From: Emergomyces orientalis
Taxonomy: Eukaryota; Ascomycota; Eurotiomycetes; Onygenales; Ajellomycetaceae
Assembly: GCA_002110485.1 (NCBI GenBank)
Contig: MOWL01000045.1
Span: 868,001 to 932,000, forward strand
Length of the DNA stretch: 64,000 nt
Direction: 5' to 3'
Shown in pieces: positions 1 to 9,378 of the stretch (position 1 is its first letter; each line of letters opens with the position of its first letter). Below the pieces are notes generated by a model, which ran no database searches, was not told the origin of the DNA, and saw nothing but the letters and a program-made list of their open reading frames with translations. Both the position numbers and the translations under genes were made by a program.

Positions 1-526
1 GATGGCCTGGGCGTCGGTACGAGGGTCGGTGACGATGACGAGGCGGGGTTCCTTGAACGAGCGGGTGATGTAGTTGGTGAAGTTACCGGGGGTGAAGCGG
101 CCGGCAATGGCAACGGCACCGGTGTGAGCGGCGAACTTGAGAACGGAACGCTGGCCGTAGGGACGAGCGGAAATCACACAAATATCGGCTGGGTTGTCAA
201 TGGCTGCAATGATGCGAGCAGCAAGGACGATTTTCTCCCTGTTTGATAGCGCAGCAAAGTATGAGTAAAAAAACTATGTCCTTTCTTCTTCATTTTTCTC
301 GTTCTGAGGTCTGTCCCTTTTTTTTGAGTCCAATCCAAATAGGGCTTTGGCCTTACCAGGTCTTGCCAATGTTGATAACATTGATTCCATCAGGACGAGT
401 CTTCCACACGTAAGGGTCCATGTGGACTTGCATGTTCTTGGAGCCGAGGTGGCATTGGGCGGCCAGCAACATCTCAATATCTTGTGATGTCGCATTGAAG
501 ACAGGAGGGAGGTTGGAAGGGGCCAT
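1..526 (-). CDS. RPS0: 40S ribosomal protein S0 (uS2), 5' part, runs off the left edge
   Basis: This is the cytosolic small-subunit protein S0 (uS2, RPSA family), a structural protein of the 40S ribosome needed for 18S rRNA maturation. Exon 1 is 357-526 on the minus strand and begins MAPSNLPPVFNATSQDIEML, the usual fungal start. It continues through CHLGSKN and VWKTRPDGINVINIGKTW. A 118-nt intron (239-356, donor GTAAGG, acceptor CAG) splits the Trp codon. Exon 2 (1-238) reads WEKIVLAARIIAAIDNPAD and then the conserved AGRFTPGNFTN and PRLVIVTDPRTDAQA segments, where the window ends. About 135 of the roughly 290 residues of the family are visible. The gene is divergent from the mitochondrial uS15 gene at 875. 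Assignment is secure; only the 3' part is missing. Confidence 0.96.
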
Positions 527-697
527 GCTGGGCGACTGATATTCGAAAGGAGAAGAGGATCAATATCAATCGGTGGCAGTTTGTCGTTGTCGGGTTGGAG
601 TGGGGGAGAGCAGCACCGAATAACGAAGAATGTTCCTGGGCTGAGATATTTTGAAGGTGTAAAGCCCTCGATTGTGTGTCATTGCCCGATGTGGCAA

Positions 698-704
698 TTA
701 GGGC
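698..704 (+). promoter_or_regulatory. TTAGGGC motif in the RPS0/uS15m divergent promoter
   Basis: The sequence TTAGGGC lies in the 348-bp region between the divergent start codons of RPS0 (526) and the mitochondrial uS15 gene (875). It is 172 bp upstream of the RPS0 ATG. The Tbf1 family binds TTAGGG-type sites at ribosomal protein promoters in several ascomycetes, so this is a reasonable candidate. One short motif proves nothing by itself. The rest of 527-874 shows no open frame and is taken as shared promoter and 5' leader sequence. Confidence 0.3.
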
Positions 705-874
705 AAAAACAATGTTCCGGAGAGCTTTTTCCGGCCGCAGATCACGGGACCAGCTCAGAAAGATGACTAAGCCTTCTTTTTTCAAGATTTCGGTTTACGC
801 TGAAGAAAAAAGAAGCCGCAAGAAAAACAGGGCAAGGCCTTTAAGACTGAACCATTGAGAGCCATAACGACAAC

Positions 875-1954
875 ATGCCGCCGCGGCTACTCCCTCAGCC
901 CTATTCTAGGGCCTTAAATGGTATGCTACCATACCGATTACCCTGTATGTGTGTGCGTCTGTCGATCTCAGTTGATCTAACATTTCTCTTTCCAGCGTCC
1001 ATATTACAAAACCCATTCGCAGCACTCTCTCTGGCGCCATCCCCAGCTGCCTCCAGAATAGCGCCCTTCAGTGTCAAAAGCCGCACCAAAAAGAGAAAAA
1101 GCCAGAATCCATACGCAATTGCGCAGGCCCGACAACGGAAAGCAGCAAATTTGTCCCGACAAGCTGTGCTGAAAAAGGAGCGTGCTGCTACCTATGGCGA
1201 CGCTGTCCTGGGCAATCCCACCCCCTTCACCGAAACACTTATGCCAAAGCAGCCCGATAGCTCTACTGCCTCTACGTCTACGTCTACATCTACATCTACA
1301 TCTACATCCCAGCAAGGGAGTGAAAACGCGACAAATATCCAACTTACCCCTCCTCAAGTTCCAGACCTCAACCACTACCTGACCTCCAAAGAATTCCAAG
1401 CGGCCCTCGAGCGATCGAAACGCCTTACAGAGCCCGTGGTGAAGAGCCAGAGCCATTTAACAGACCCGCAAGCCAAGGAGGAGGCGCAGCTGGCACATGA
1501 AGAAGCACACCGTAACGCGCAACACGCCATCAGTCGTATCATACAGCTGGAGAATGGCAACAACAAGGATCGGACCCGGGTGAATATTCAACGGTGCATT
1601 CATACCTTTGGAAGACATGTTACGGAATCGATGCTTGCACCCAAGCCTCCTGCGGCCATGGATCCGTCAGCACCCCAATACCCGGCAAAACCAGCACGAG
1701 CTGGACCGGACACCGGTTCCTCAGAGGTTCAGATTGCCATTCTGACCACCAAGATCCAGGTGCTTGCTCAACAGATGGCCAAATATGGACACAAGGATAA
1801 GCATAACAAGCGGAATCTCCGGGTGCTTGTTCACAAGAGACAGAGGTTGTTGAATTATTTGAGGAGAAAGGAGCGCGGGGGACCGCGGTGGCAGAACTTG
1901 ATGAGTACCCTTGGTTTGACTGACTCATCTTGGAAAGGGGAAATCAGTTTGTAA
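875..1954 (+). CDS. Mitochondrial small-subunit ribosomal protein uS15m
   Basis: The C-terminal third is a clear uS15 domain: DTGSSEVQIAILTTKIQVLA, then KYGHKDKHNKRNLRVLVHKR and RQRLLNYLRRKE. The N-terminal extension is long, basic and Arg/Lys/Ser-rich, as expected for a mitochondrial targeting region plus fungal-specific extension. This corresponds to yeast Mrps28. The reading frame is open throughout (359 residues). However, 921-995 looks like a 75-nt intron: donor GTATGC, branch GATCTAAC, acceptor TTTCCAG. Its length is a multiple of three, so both readings stay in frame. Splicing gives MPPRLLPQPYSRALNASILQ and 334 residues, and removes a hydrophobic Cys-containing stretch unlikely in a presequence; I prefer the spliced form. 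A (TS)n repeat lies near the middle. Confidence 0.9.
   Translation: MPPRLLPQPYSRALNGMLPYRLPCMCVRLSISVDLTFLFPASILQNPFAALSLAPSPAASRIAPFSVKSRTKKRKSQNPYAIAQARQRKAANLSRQAVLKKERAATYGDAVLGNPTPFTETLMPKQPDSSTASTSTSTSTSTSTSQQGSENATNIQLTPPQVPDLNHYLTSKEFQAALERSKRLTEPVVKSQSHLTDPQAKEEAQLAHEEAHRNAQHAISRIIQLENGNNKDRTRVNIQRCIHTFGRHVTESMLAPKPPAAMDPSAPQYPAKPARAGPDTGSSEVQIAILTTKIQVLAQQMAKYGHKDKHNKRNLRVLVHKRQRLLNYLRRKERGGPRWQNLMSTLGLTDSSWKGEISL
1268..1306 (+). repeat. Hexanucleotide TCTACG/TCTACA repeat coding a Thr-Ser run
   Basis: About six copies of a 6-bp unit, TCTACG changing to TCTACA, encode alternating Ser-Thr residues within the uS15m N-terminal extension. The two unit variants suggest expansion followed by point change. 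It lies outside the conserved uS15 domain, so length change there should be tolerated. Confidence 0.85.
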
Positions 1955-2853
1955 ATTTCCTGCTGCCGTAGATAGAGGGTTTTGCAAAGCATCGTCTTTT
2001 GGCTAGTTACCATTTTATATCAGGCAGATGCTTGAGTTTCCTTTCGTTTCCCTTTTTCTTACTCCTCCTTTTCTGTCCTTGTCATTACTACTCAACGTTG
2101 CTCAATTCATCTACATGTTTTAGGAGTGGCCACCAATTTTGTTTCCTTTTACAAAATGTATTTATACGGCTGGTATGATATTGGCTTGCTTACGGGTTAA
2201 ATTCCACTATGCCGGCTTCCTTTTCTTTTTGAATCAAATTCTTGTAATATTTGTACTAAAGTTTGTACCCGATTCCTACATCAGATCACCTCTCGTTGGT
2301 TTATCTGAGTACGTTTCACGTTTTTAAGTGGAAACCACAGCACAATCACAATAGCAAAGCATTTAGTATTGACAAAGACACAAAAATAACAGTAGACCGC
2401 TATTAACTAGGATCTTACCCTGATGACATTCGTGCATGAGAATATGATGAATGTAATTAGTTCCATTGTAGATTTCTCACCGCCTTCATATGGACTACAT
2501 TCTGCCCCCCGCCTTCATTCACTTTTCGCTCGTCGCCAACACGAAGAATTATTATCGAACTTCTACTGCAGCAACAACACAACACAACAACACGATATTA
2601 CATACAACCATCACAACAATAACATCGCCTTCTCCTCCTTCATCCTTCTTCCCATCCCCTTCTTCCAATCATGCCACACCAGTTTCGAGTATTGCGTACT
2701 ACACCAACCTCTCTATCGAAGCATCTCACACATTCCAAAATCCTGCTTTCGGCAAACAACTAGTCTCATACTGAGGTCATTTTACCTCTACCTTTGTGTT
2801 TATCGCTTCTCATTATCGTTCTTACGACCCTTTGCCAATAATGTACTGCTCGG
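1955..2853. other. Intergenic, no gene seen
   Basis: This is the 3' flank of uS15m followed by the 5' flank of the HNH nuclease gene. 1955-2400 is AT-rich and non-coding in appearance. 2570-2720 is rich in short CAA/ACA and TCC runs, typical of a fungal promoter or 5' leader. An extra upstream exon of the HNH gene could lie here, but none could be supported. Confidence 0.5.
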
Positions 2854-4193
2854 TTGGACAACACGCGATTGTCATCATCCTCAATATTACCGTACGAATG
2901 CAAGGATGGAGAGTCTCCCTCAGACATTGCTTGCAGGCATCATCGGCCACCGCGCCCTAGGAGAGCTTCGACCCGCGTGAAGAGCCGATTTTACAGCATA
3001 ATCAATTTTTGCAGAGCCTCAGAAGTATCGTCTGAATCGCAGCACCCATACTGCTGCACCATCCTAGTTAGAGCAACGTATGAATATTCTCGCTCGGAGT
3101 CCTCGCGAGACACGTTCCTTTGTGCTTTTTTCGACTGTCTGAAGCTTGACATCGCTTCAGAGGACGACCCTGATTTCGATAGCTTTGGGAACCAGTTAAG
3201 GGACGACCTAGCTGGCTTCGCAGATTTCTTGCTTGATCATTTTTTCGTCCCGCGTACGATGGCCTTTGACTCATTTATCCACCATCATGTTAAACCCTCC
3301 CTTATCTTTGCTAACTGACTCCTTTTCTTCAATAGTCAAAGTCTCCAGCCAGCGCACTAGGCAGCCATCCCCGGCGCACCTCTCAGCGGTTCAAAGGGCT
3401 TTTCAAAGGACTCAAGGGGCCGAAATTCGTGATTTTGTTGCAACCCCTGACAGGGTATCAGTTCTTCGTCGACTCTGCCTTGTGCGAGATCATTATCGCT
3501 GCACAATCTCACGCCAATTCGATCAGAAGGAGGCAATCCTTCGTTTTAAACAACAGGGCGATAGGGCTCAAGATGACGACGGCAACCAGCTCAAAGGGGA
3601 GATATTCGAGTATCTTGAGGTCTCACACATAATTCCACATTCCCTGACACAATCCGGTCCTGATGGTCGCCTGGTATGTTACTTCATCAAGAATACGTAG
3701 TCTTCTTTGTTCGCTGACAACTCGCTAGAACGATTCTAAAAAGGCTGCACTCAATATTTTAAATATGTTTGACTACGATGTGTCGCATACAATTGAAGGC
3801 TCCAAAATTGACGAAACATTCAATGCCCTTACTCTTACCCCAAAACTTCATACTGATTTTGGCAATTTCTCGGTTTTTTTTGAAGCCATCCCCGACATGG
3901 AACACACCTATCGCATTGATACATTTCTCCCTTCGGATGTTGCCGGCACATTCCCTGTTACTCGCACCTTGTATATCACCAATGATGAGTTTTCAGAACC
4001 ACCTTCTCCTCGCCTTCTTGCAATCCACCGCGCCATTGCTTATATTCTTCACTTGTCCGGGGCAGGTGAATATATTGACAAAATCCTCCAGGATATGGAG
4101 GATCTAGAGGCTCGAGCAGGCGGATCAACAGAGCTTGGTCGGATTTTGACATTAAAACTCGGTGGATGGCTTGACAATGCGGTTAGTGCCTAG
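2854..4193 (+). CDS. HNH_2-type endonuclease domain protein
   Basis: Three exons are proposed: 2854-3253, 3336-3673 and 3729-4193 (400 codons). Introns are 3254-3335 (donor GTACGA, branch GCTAAC, acceptor AATAG) and 3674-3728 (donor GTATGT, acceptor CTAG). All joins keep frame. The protein has a helical N-terminal part containing LVRATYEYSRSESSRDTFL. An HNH_2 module follows: RDHYRCTIS, LEVSHIIPHSL, NALTLTPKLHTDFG. The His of HII, the Asn of NALTL and the His of LHTDF are the expected HNH residues, so the fold looks intact. This nuclease-like family is abundant in Pezizomycotina and especially in dimorphic Onygenales, but its cellular role and substrate are not established. The start is uncertain: ATG 2854 is in frame, but the first 60 or so residues are weakly family-like and an upstream exon is possible. 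Confidence 0.72.
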
Positions 4194-4868
4194 CTAACCG
4201 ATTCCGACTCTGGTCATGCCATGTGTGTGTGCTTGTATCGTTTGCGGTTTTTTCCATGTTCTCCTACCAGTGTATTATTATTTTGTTCAGCCAATTGCAG
4301 AAGCCTGATTATGAGCTTACTGGCCATGAAACTATGCGTATGGCTGGAGCTACGGAAGTCTGATTTGATTTTAATACTTTTACGAAAAATGATGTCGCCT
4401 CTCTTGACATCAATGCAACCTTGTTCACATAATCTCATTCTGTTTCACCTTCGTCATAATATATGCTGTGGCTGGTAATTGTATGATCATAAGCAATTTC
4501 TGATCAACCAGATTTGTGATCAACAACTACTCACATTATGTATAATATATGTATAATTATATCATTATAGAGGTGTACAGCCATCCAAAGATGATACGAA
4601 ACGCCTGCACTGCAAACGGATATATCGAATGAAAACCAAGGGCCGGTGATCAGAGCGTTATGGAAAAAGGACGGTAACACATATTCGCGATATCACAAAG
4701 TGGGATGTGGGGTGTAACACAATTGTCAAGAGAAAAAAAAAGCGCTATCTGAAATTATGATTCGCAAAAACAGACGCGAAATGGGTTTATAACAAGAGGT
4801 AAGAAAGGAACAGGGATGAGGGCAGATTAATAAAATAAACTCAAGAAAAGTGATGTGAAAACACCGTA
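4194..4868. other. Convergent 3' flank between the HNH gene and DGK1
   Basis: The stretch is AT-rich with no coding signal and holds the 3' untranslated regions of two convergent genes. A TATATA-rich patch is near 4540-4565. Nothing else was recognised. Confidence 0.5.
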
Positions 4869-6089
4869 TCAGCCGAAAGTCTTCAAAAAGCCCCAAATCC
4901 CGACACTACTTAGGACAGGGATGGTAAGGTTATCATCCCAACCAAAAAGGTCTATGAATTCACTGCCAGCAGCCACCATTCCTGTCCACATACTCATAAT
5001 ACCCAAAGCCAGCGGTCCAGTAACCACCGCTTTAGCTGCGGTAGCTGCGGAAATCCCAGCCCATCCCAGGTGACCCCGAACGAAGCTTGGAACTAGATTG
5101 AGAGTGCCGTTGAACATAAAGGATCCCTCGGGATCGTTAGGGAAAGCCCCGATCCAGGGGACAAGATATCCCCAAAAAGCAGCTGCGGTAGCAACTCCCG
5201 TCGCCCAAGCGGCAAGGGTGCCAGCCAAGCTTTTCCCACGGCGAAGGCGAACGGTATATCGACCGTACAAGCGCCCGAACGTGGAGGCTGCGGTGTCGCA
5301 CCAGCTAAGGAGCAAAACTCCCACCACACCTACATCCTTCGGGAAGAAACGCAGCGAGATATATGCGCCAAGGAGGTACCAGATCACACCGTTGTACCCG
5401 GCTACCTCCGTCTCTCGCATGAGCGCCCCCAAGCAGCGGATGTAAAGTTTGTTTACGGACTGGTAACGGTGACGAAGGAAGTCAGTAACAGCAATAGGGA
5501 TAAGTGCTGTTAGGAGCCAGGGAGCCACATTCAGGGTCTGGACCCCGCGGCAGTAGAGGTGAAGCGTGACAAACCCGATTGAAACATGGAGGAGTTTGCG
5601 CGGGATTTCATGTCGATGAATAAAAGTTCTGTAATGTCTATGAAGCGGTATAAGACCCAATGGCGACGGGGAGCGGGAAAAATCCCGCCAACGGTTTTGA
5701 AGGTTGGTATATGGAGAAAGATGACCGTTCGCAGGGACATATCCATTCGACAAGGGTTCTAATTTGGATACCGGGTTTAGTGGGGCGCCATTCACAGGTG
5801 TTAGTCCTGTCATCCGACGACGTGCTTTATTCGGTGAGAGCCCAGTGGGGCTTCGAGAACGTGTTCGTGCGCGGCGGTCCGTAATGGAGTCCGAGCTTGA
5901 TTCCTCGTCAATCTCGTTGCGCTCCTTGTTTTCCTCCGAAATGGCGGGAGGCGACGAGAGCCGTTGTCTTGCAGACGCGGATCGCGTAACACGGCCAGAA
6001 TTTACATTTCCCGCGATCGAGTGTTCTGAAGGAGTGGGAGATGGCGAAGTTACGCGTGGTGTGGCAGGGACAGCATATTGGGCGGACAT
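4869..6089 (-). CDS. DGK1: CTP-dependent diacylglycerol kinase (Dgk1-like)
   Basis: This single-exon gene encodes 406 residues from the ATG at 6089 (MSAQYAVPATP). The frame stays open upstream to a GTG, which is not a normal eukaryotic start. Residues 1 to about 160 are Ser/Pro/Arg-rich and disordered (SRSPTGLSP, SRSPSPLGL). The rest is the membrane-embedded CTP-transferase domain: HRHEIPRKLLHVSIGFV, then FLRHRYQSVNKLY, SWCDTAASTFGRLYGRYT and RRGKSLAGTLAAW. About six to seven hydrophobic segments are visible. The RKxLH and CDTAAS-x-GR-x-G signatures match yeast Dgk1, which makes phosphatidate from diacylglycerol with CTP at the ER and nuclear envelope and opposes the lipin Pah1. The protein exceeds yeast Dgk1 (290 residues) because of the N-terminal tail. 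The gene is divergent from SPB4. Confidence 0.92.
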   Translation of the reverse strand: MSAQYAVPATPRVTSPSPTPSEHSIAGNVNSGRVTRSASARQRLSSPPAISEENKERNEIDEESSSDSITDRRARTRSRSPTGLSPNKARRRMTGLTPVNGAPLNPVSKLEPLSNGYVPANGHLSPYTNLQNRWRDFSRSPSPLGLIPLHRHYRTFIHRHEIPRKLLHVSIGFVTLHLYCRGVQTLNVAPWLLTALIPIAVTDFLRHRYQSVNKLYIRCLGALMRETEVAGYNGVIWYLLGAYISLRFFPKDVGVVGVLLLSWCDTAASTFGRLYGRYTVRLRRGKSLAGTLAAWATGVATAAAFWGYLVPWIGAFPNDPEGSFMFNGTLNLVPSFVRGHLGWAGISAATAAKAVVTGPLALGIMSMWTGMVAAGSEFIDLFGWDDNLTIPVLSSVGIWGFLKTFG

Positions 6090-6723
6090 GACAGTGGAGA
6101 TCCCGGCGGGGGCCACTAAAAAACGGGATCTAGACTGTAGAGGCTCTTACGGCAGATAAAGCTTTCAACGCTAGATCTTTTGCAAATCGGGGAAGAGAAG
6201 GGCTAATGACAGACGAGAGAGGACTGAGTTATCCCGTGAGATAATGTAAGGAGGGGCGATAATGTCACAAAAATCAACTCTTCTGGTTGTCAAGGGAGAG
6301 CTCGCTTCGGAAAACGCAGGCGCATCCTGGGCCAGTAAACACAACGCGGTGTGGTCTTTTCAGTTCCCCTAAGCCGCGCGACGTAACAGAAGATAAACCG
6401 ACAGTAGAGAGGGGAGCTGGGGAGGAGGATGCGAGAAAGCGTGTATGTGATAATGAAAGTGGATAACTTTTCGTCGTCAATATTTCCTGAAAAGGCTATT
6501 CTGCACAGGATAAGTCAGCTTTTTCCGCCACGCTCCGCCGTGTCACATGTCAGTGGTGCTTAGTCATGCAATAGCGGTGTGGAACGGCAAAAAATGTAGC
6601 AAGCCGCCAAGACTTTAACTTTTTTTCACCGTTTTGGGAAATATCTCGAAGTTCTTCCAACTTCACTTCAAAGTTTCTGTGGTAAGCTTGGAACTGGGCG
6701 AAATTGACATATCAGTGTTCGGA
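6090..6723. other. Divergent promoter of DGK1 and SPB4
   Basis: This 634-bp region lies between two divergent start codons and has no conserved open frame. An in-frame ATG at 6634 lies upstream of the SPB4 start. The residues between it and 6724 are not helicase-like, and 6724 (MALASPQSSNSRAWDVL) matches the usual Spb4 N-terminus, so 6634 is taken as leader sequence. Confidence 0.5.
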
Positions 6724-8882
6724 ATGGCTCTAGCTAGCCCACAGAGCTCGAATTCCAGAGCTTGGGATGTTCTCACCCCTCCGTTATCAGAATGGATCCT
6801 TGATGCCATCTCGACCATGGGCTTCTCCCGCATGACCCCGGTGCAGGCTTCGACGATTCCTCTATTCATGGCGCATAAGGATGTCGTTGTCGAAGCTGTG
6901 ACGGGTAGCGGGAAAACATTAGCGTTTTTGATCCCTGTGGTTGAAAGACTTTTACGGCTCGAATCACCCATAAAAAAGCACCATATCGGAGCCATTATCA
7001 TCTCCCCCACTAGGTAAATATGCCGTCCCCATCGTCGTCCACGGCGGCTCAATTACGCTAATACACGGAATAGAGAATTAGCCACCCAAATCCACAATGT
7101 CTTGCTCTCTCTGCTAGCATTCCACGGTCCTTCTGCGGCACGACTACAGTTGGCAGAAATCAACAACGGCGAGAGAGACGAGTTTAACCTTGCCCCTTCG
7201 TTCCCATCATCGACGTTGAAAATAGTGCCGCAGCTCCTGCTAGGCGGCACTACAACTCCCGCGCAAGATTTAAGCGCATTTCTAAAGCAGTCACCTAATG
7301 TTCTCGTCTCAACACCGGGTCGCCTTCTCGAGCTTTTATCTTCTCCCCATGTCCATTGTCCACAATCCTCGTTCGAGGTTCTTGTCCTCGACGAGGCTGA
7401 TAGACTCTTGGATTTGGGTTTCAAAGAAGACCTACAAAAGATCCTTCAACGATTGCCCAAGCAACGACGAACAGGTCTTTTTAGTGCCAGTGTCAGCGAG
7501 GCTGTCGATCAGATTATCCGTGTCGGCTTACGGAACCCAGTTAAAATTGCAGTCAAGGTGAAAGGGCAAGGGTTGGAGGATAAGCGAACTCCAGCGAGGT
7601 ATGTATTAGCTCAGCGGTACTGATATATTTTTCATTTGGGTTATATATCTAAATCCTATATTCCAGCCTACAAATGACCTACCTCCTCACCCCACCCACG
7701 CACAAACTGCCCGCAGTGAAAAAAATCCTCTCGACAGTCTCACCCACCCCACAAAAGTCCATCCTCTACTTTTCCACCTGCGCCGCTGTAGACTACTACC
7801 AGCACATCCTCCCTTCCCTCCTACCGGACCAATTCACCACAATCCCCCTACACGGCAAACACCCCCCGCAAGTCCGCCAGAAGAACTTCACCCGTTTCGT
7901 CAACTCCCTAACCTCCTCAATCCTCCTGACCACCGACGTAGCCGCCCGCGGCCTCGACATCCCAACCGTAGATCTAGTAATCCAAATAGATCCCCCAACG
8001 GATCCGAAAGCGTTTCTCCACCGCTGCGGTCGTGCAGGCCGTGCCGGCCGCCGCGGTCTCAGCATCATTTTCCTCCACCCAGGGCGAGAAGAAGATTACA
8101 TTTCTTTCCTCAATGTGCGCAAAACGCCCGTGACAGAATTTCAATCCACCTTCACACCCACATCTTCAACCTCCCCATCATCAAACCCACCACTACAACA
8201 ACAACATCCACCACCATCACATCCATATCCAATCCACATCTCCGACACAGACGCCACCTCCACGACCCAAAAAATCCGCTCTCTCGCTCTCCAAGATCGC
8301 GCCCTTCACGATAAAGCCCAGCGAGCTTTCGTGAGCTGGCTTCGCAGCTACAGCAAACACCAGGCCAGCAGCATATTTCGCGTCGCGGACCTGGACTGGG
8401 AAGAGCTGGGGCGGGCGTGGGGTTTACTGCGGCTGCCTAAGATGCCCGAGCTCAAGGGGTTTACGGGCGATAGGAGTCTAGGTGTAGAGGGCCTGGATTG
8501 GGATAATTATGCGTATAAAGATAGGCAGAGGGAGAAGCATCGGCAGGCAGAGATAGAGGAGCGGAGAAGTAATAGTAATAATCATAATGCTACTGGCGCT
8601 GCTGATGGTAATAGTACTGGTGGTGATAAAGGGCCGTTGAAAAGGCCTGCGGCGGCCAGCGAGTCGATTCCCTGGAGTCAGAATTTGGAAAAGAAAAGCG
8701 AGAAAGAGCGGAGACGCGAGAGGAAGAAAGCTAAGAGGGATCACGAACTGTGGAACAAGATGACGGAGGAAGAAAGGGAGAAAATACGAGAAACTGAGCG
8801 GATGGTGAATGCCGTTCGAAAGGCTGCGACGGAGAAGGCACAAACAGAGGCTCGGGAAGGGGAGTTTGAAGGGTTTGATTAG
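6724..8882 (+). CDS. SPB4: ATP-dependent RNA helicase Spb4 (DEAD box)
   Basis: Three exons: 6724-7013, 7074-7598 and 7667-8882, giving 676 residues. The introns are 60 and 68 nt, both phase 2, and both split an Arg or Ser codon at AG|GT. Motifs in order are the Q-motif region TPVQASTIP, Walker A VTGSGKT, PTRELA (formed across intron 1), STPGRLLE, LDEADRLLD, SAS in place of SAT, TTDVAARGLDIP and HRCGRAGRAGRRG. A DUF4217 region follows (RAFVSWLRSYSKH, LPKMPELKGF) and then a Lys/Glu-rich coiled-coil tail. Spb4 is a nucleolar helicase of 60S subunit assembly, acting on 27S pre-rRNA processing. The SAS variant is usual in this subfamily. The size and domain order are normal and all catalytic motifs are present. 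Confidence 0.96.
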
Positions 8883-9378
8883 ATACTAGGCACCTACATA
8901 AGATACAGGCAACTATGGCAATAAAACCAACACTCTACACTACATTCATCATTTACAGCTACTTCATGATTCAGCGCGATAAGTAAGAAACTTCAGAAAA
9001 AATCCATTGCGCCCTGATCCGCCGCAGCCTACTGAACTCCAAACAAAGGTTAATCTTACATGATAGATTAAAACAAAGGCGCGAACGTACGTGCATGCAG
9101 ACATGCCCTTCGTTAAACCCAATCTTCCCCTTTCCCCAAAGGCAAAGAAGAGAGGGAACAAACGAGCAACAAATGGTATGAAAGCGCAAAAAATAAAAAA
9201 TATCAAAACAAATACAAAGAAGAATGGGTTTTTCGAAAGCACCCAGTCACTTCTCTGCTAAAGCAAAGAAGGAGGGGGCAATGCGGGGGGGCCTAGGGCA
9301 GGGGGAGAAACGGAATCAAATAAAAACAATAAAAACAACTAAAAGAAAAGAAGCAACGCCCCTCTCCCCTCTCAGCAC
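8883..9378. other. Convergent 3' flank, no gene seen
   Basis: These 496 bp separate the ends of SPB4 and the large minus-strand gene. The sequence is AT-rich and includes A-rich runs near 9180-9340 that fit 3' untranslated regions. No coding signal was recognised. Confidence 0.5.

Noticed and set aside
6090..6116. Upstream extension of DGK1 to 6116
   Set aside because: That codon is GTG; the first ATG in frame is at 6089.
6634..6723. Upstream ATG 6634 as the SPB4 start
   Set aside because: The 30 residues it would add do not look like Spb4, while ATG 6724 gives the usual N-terminus.
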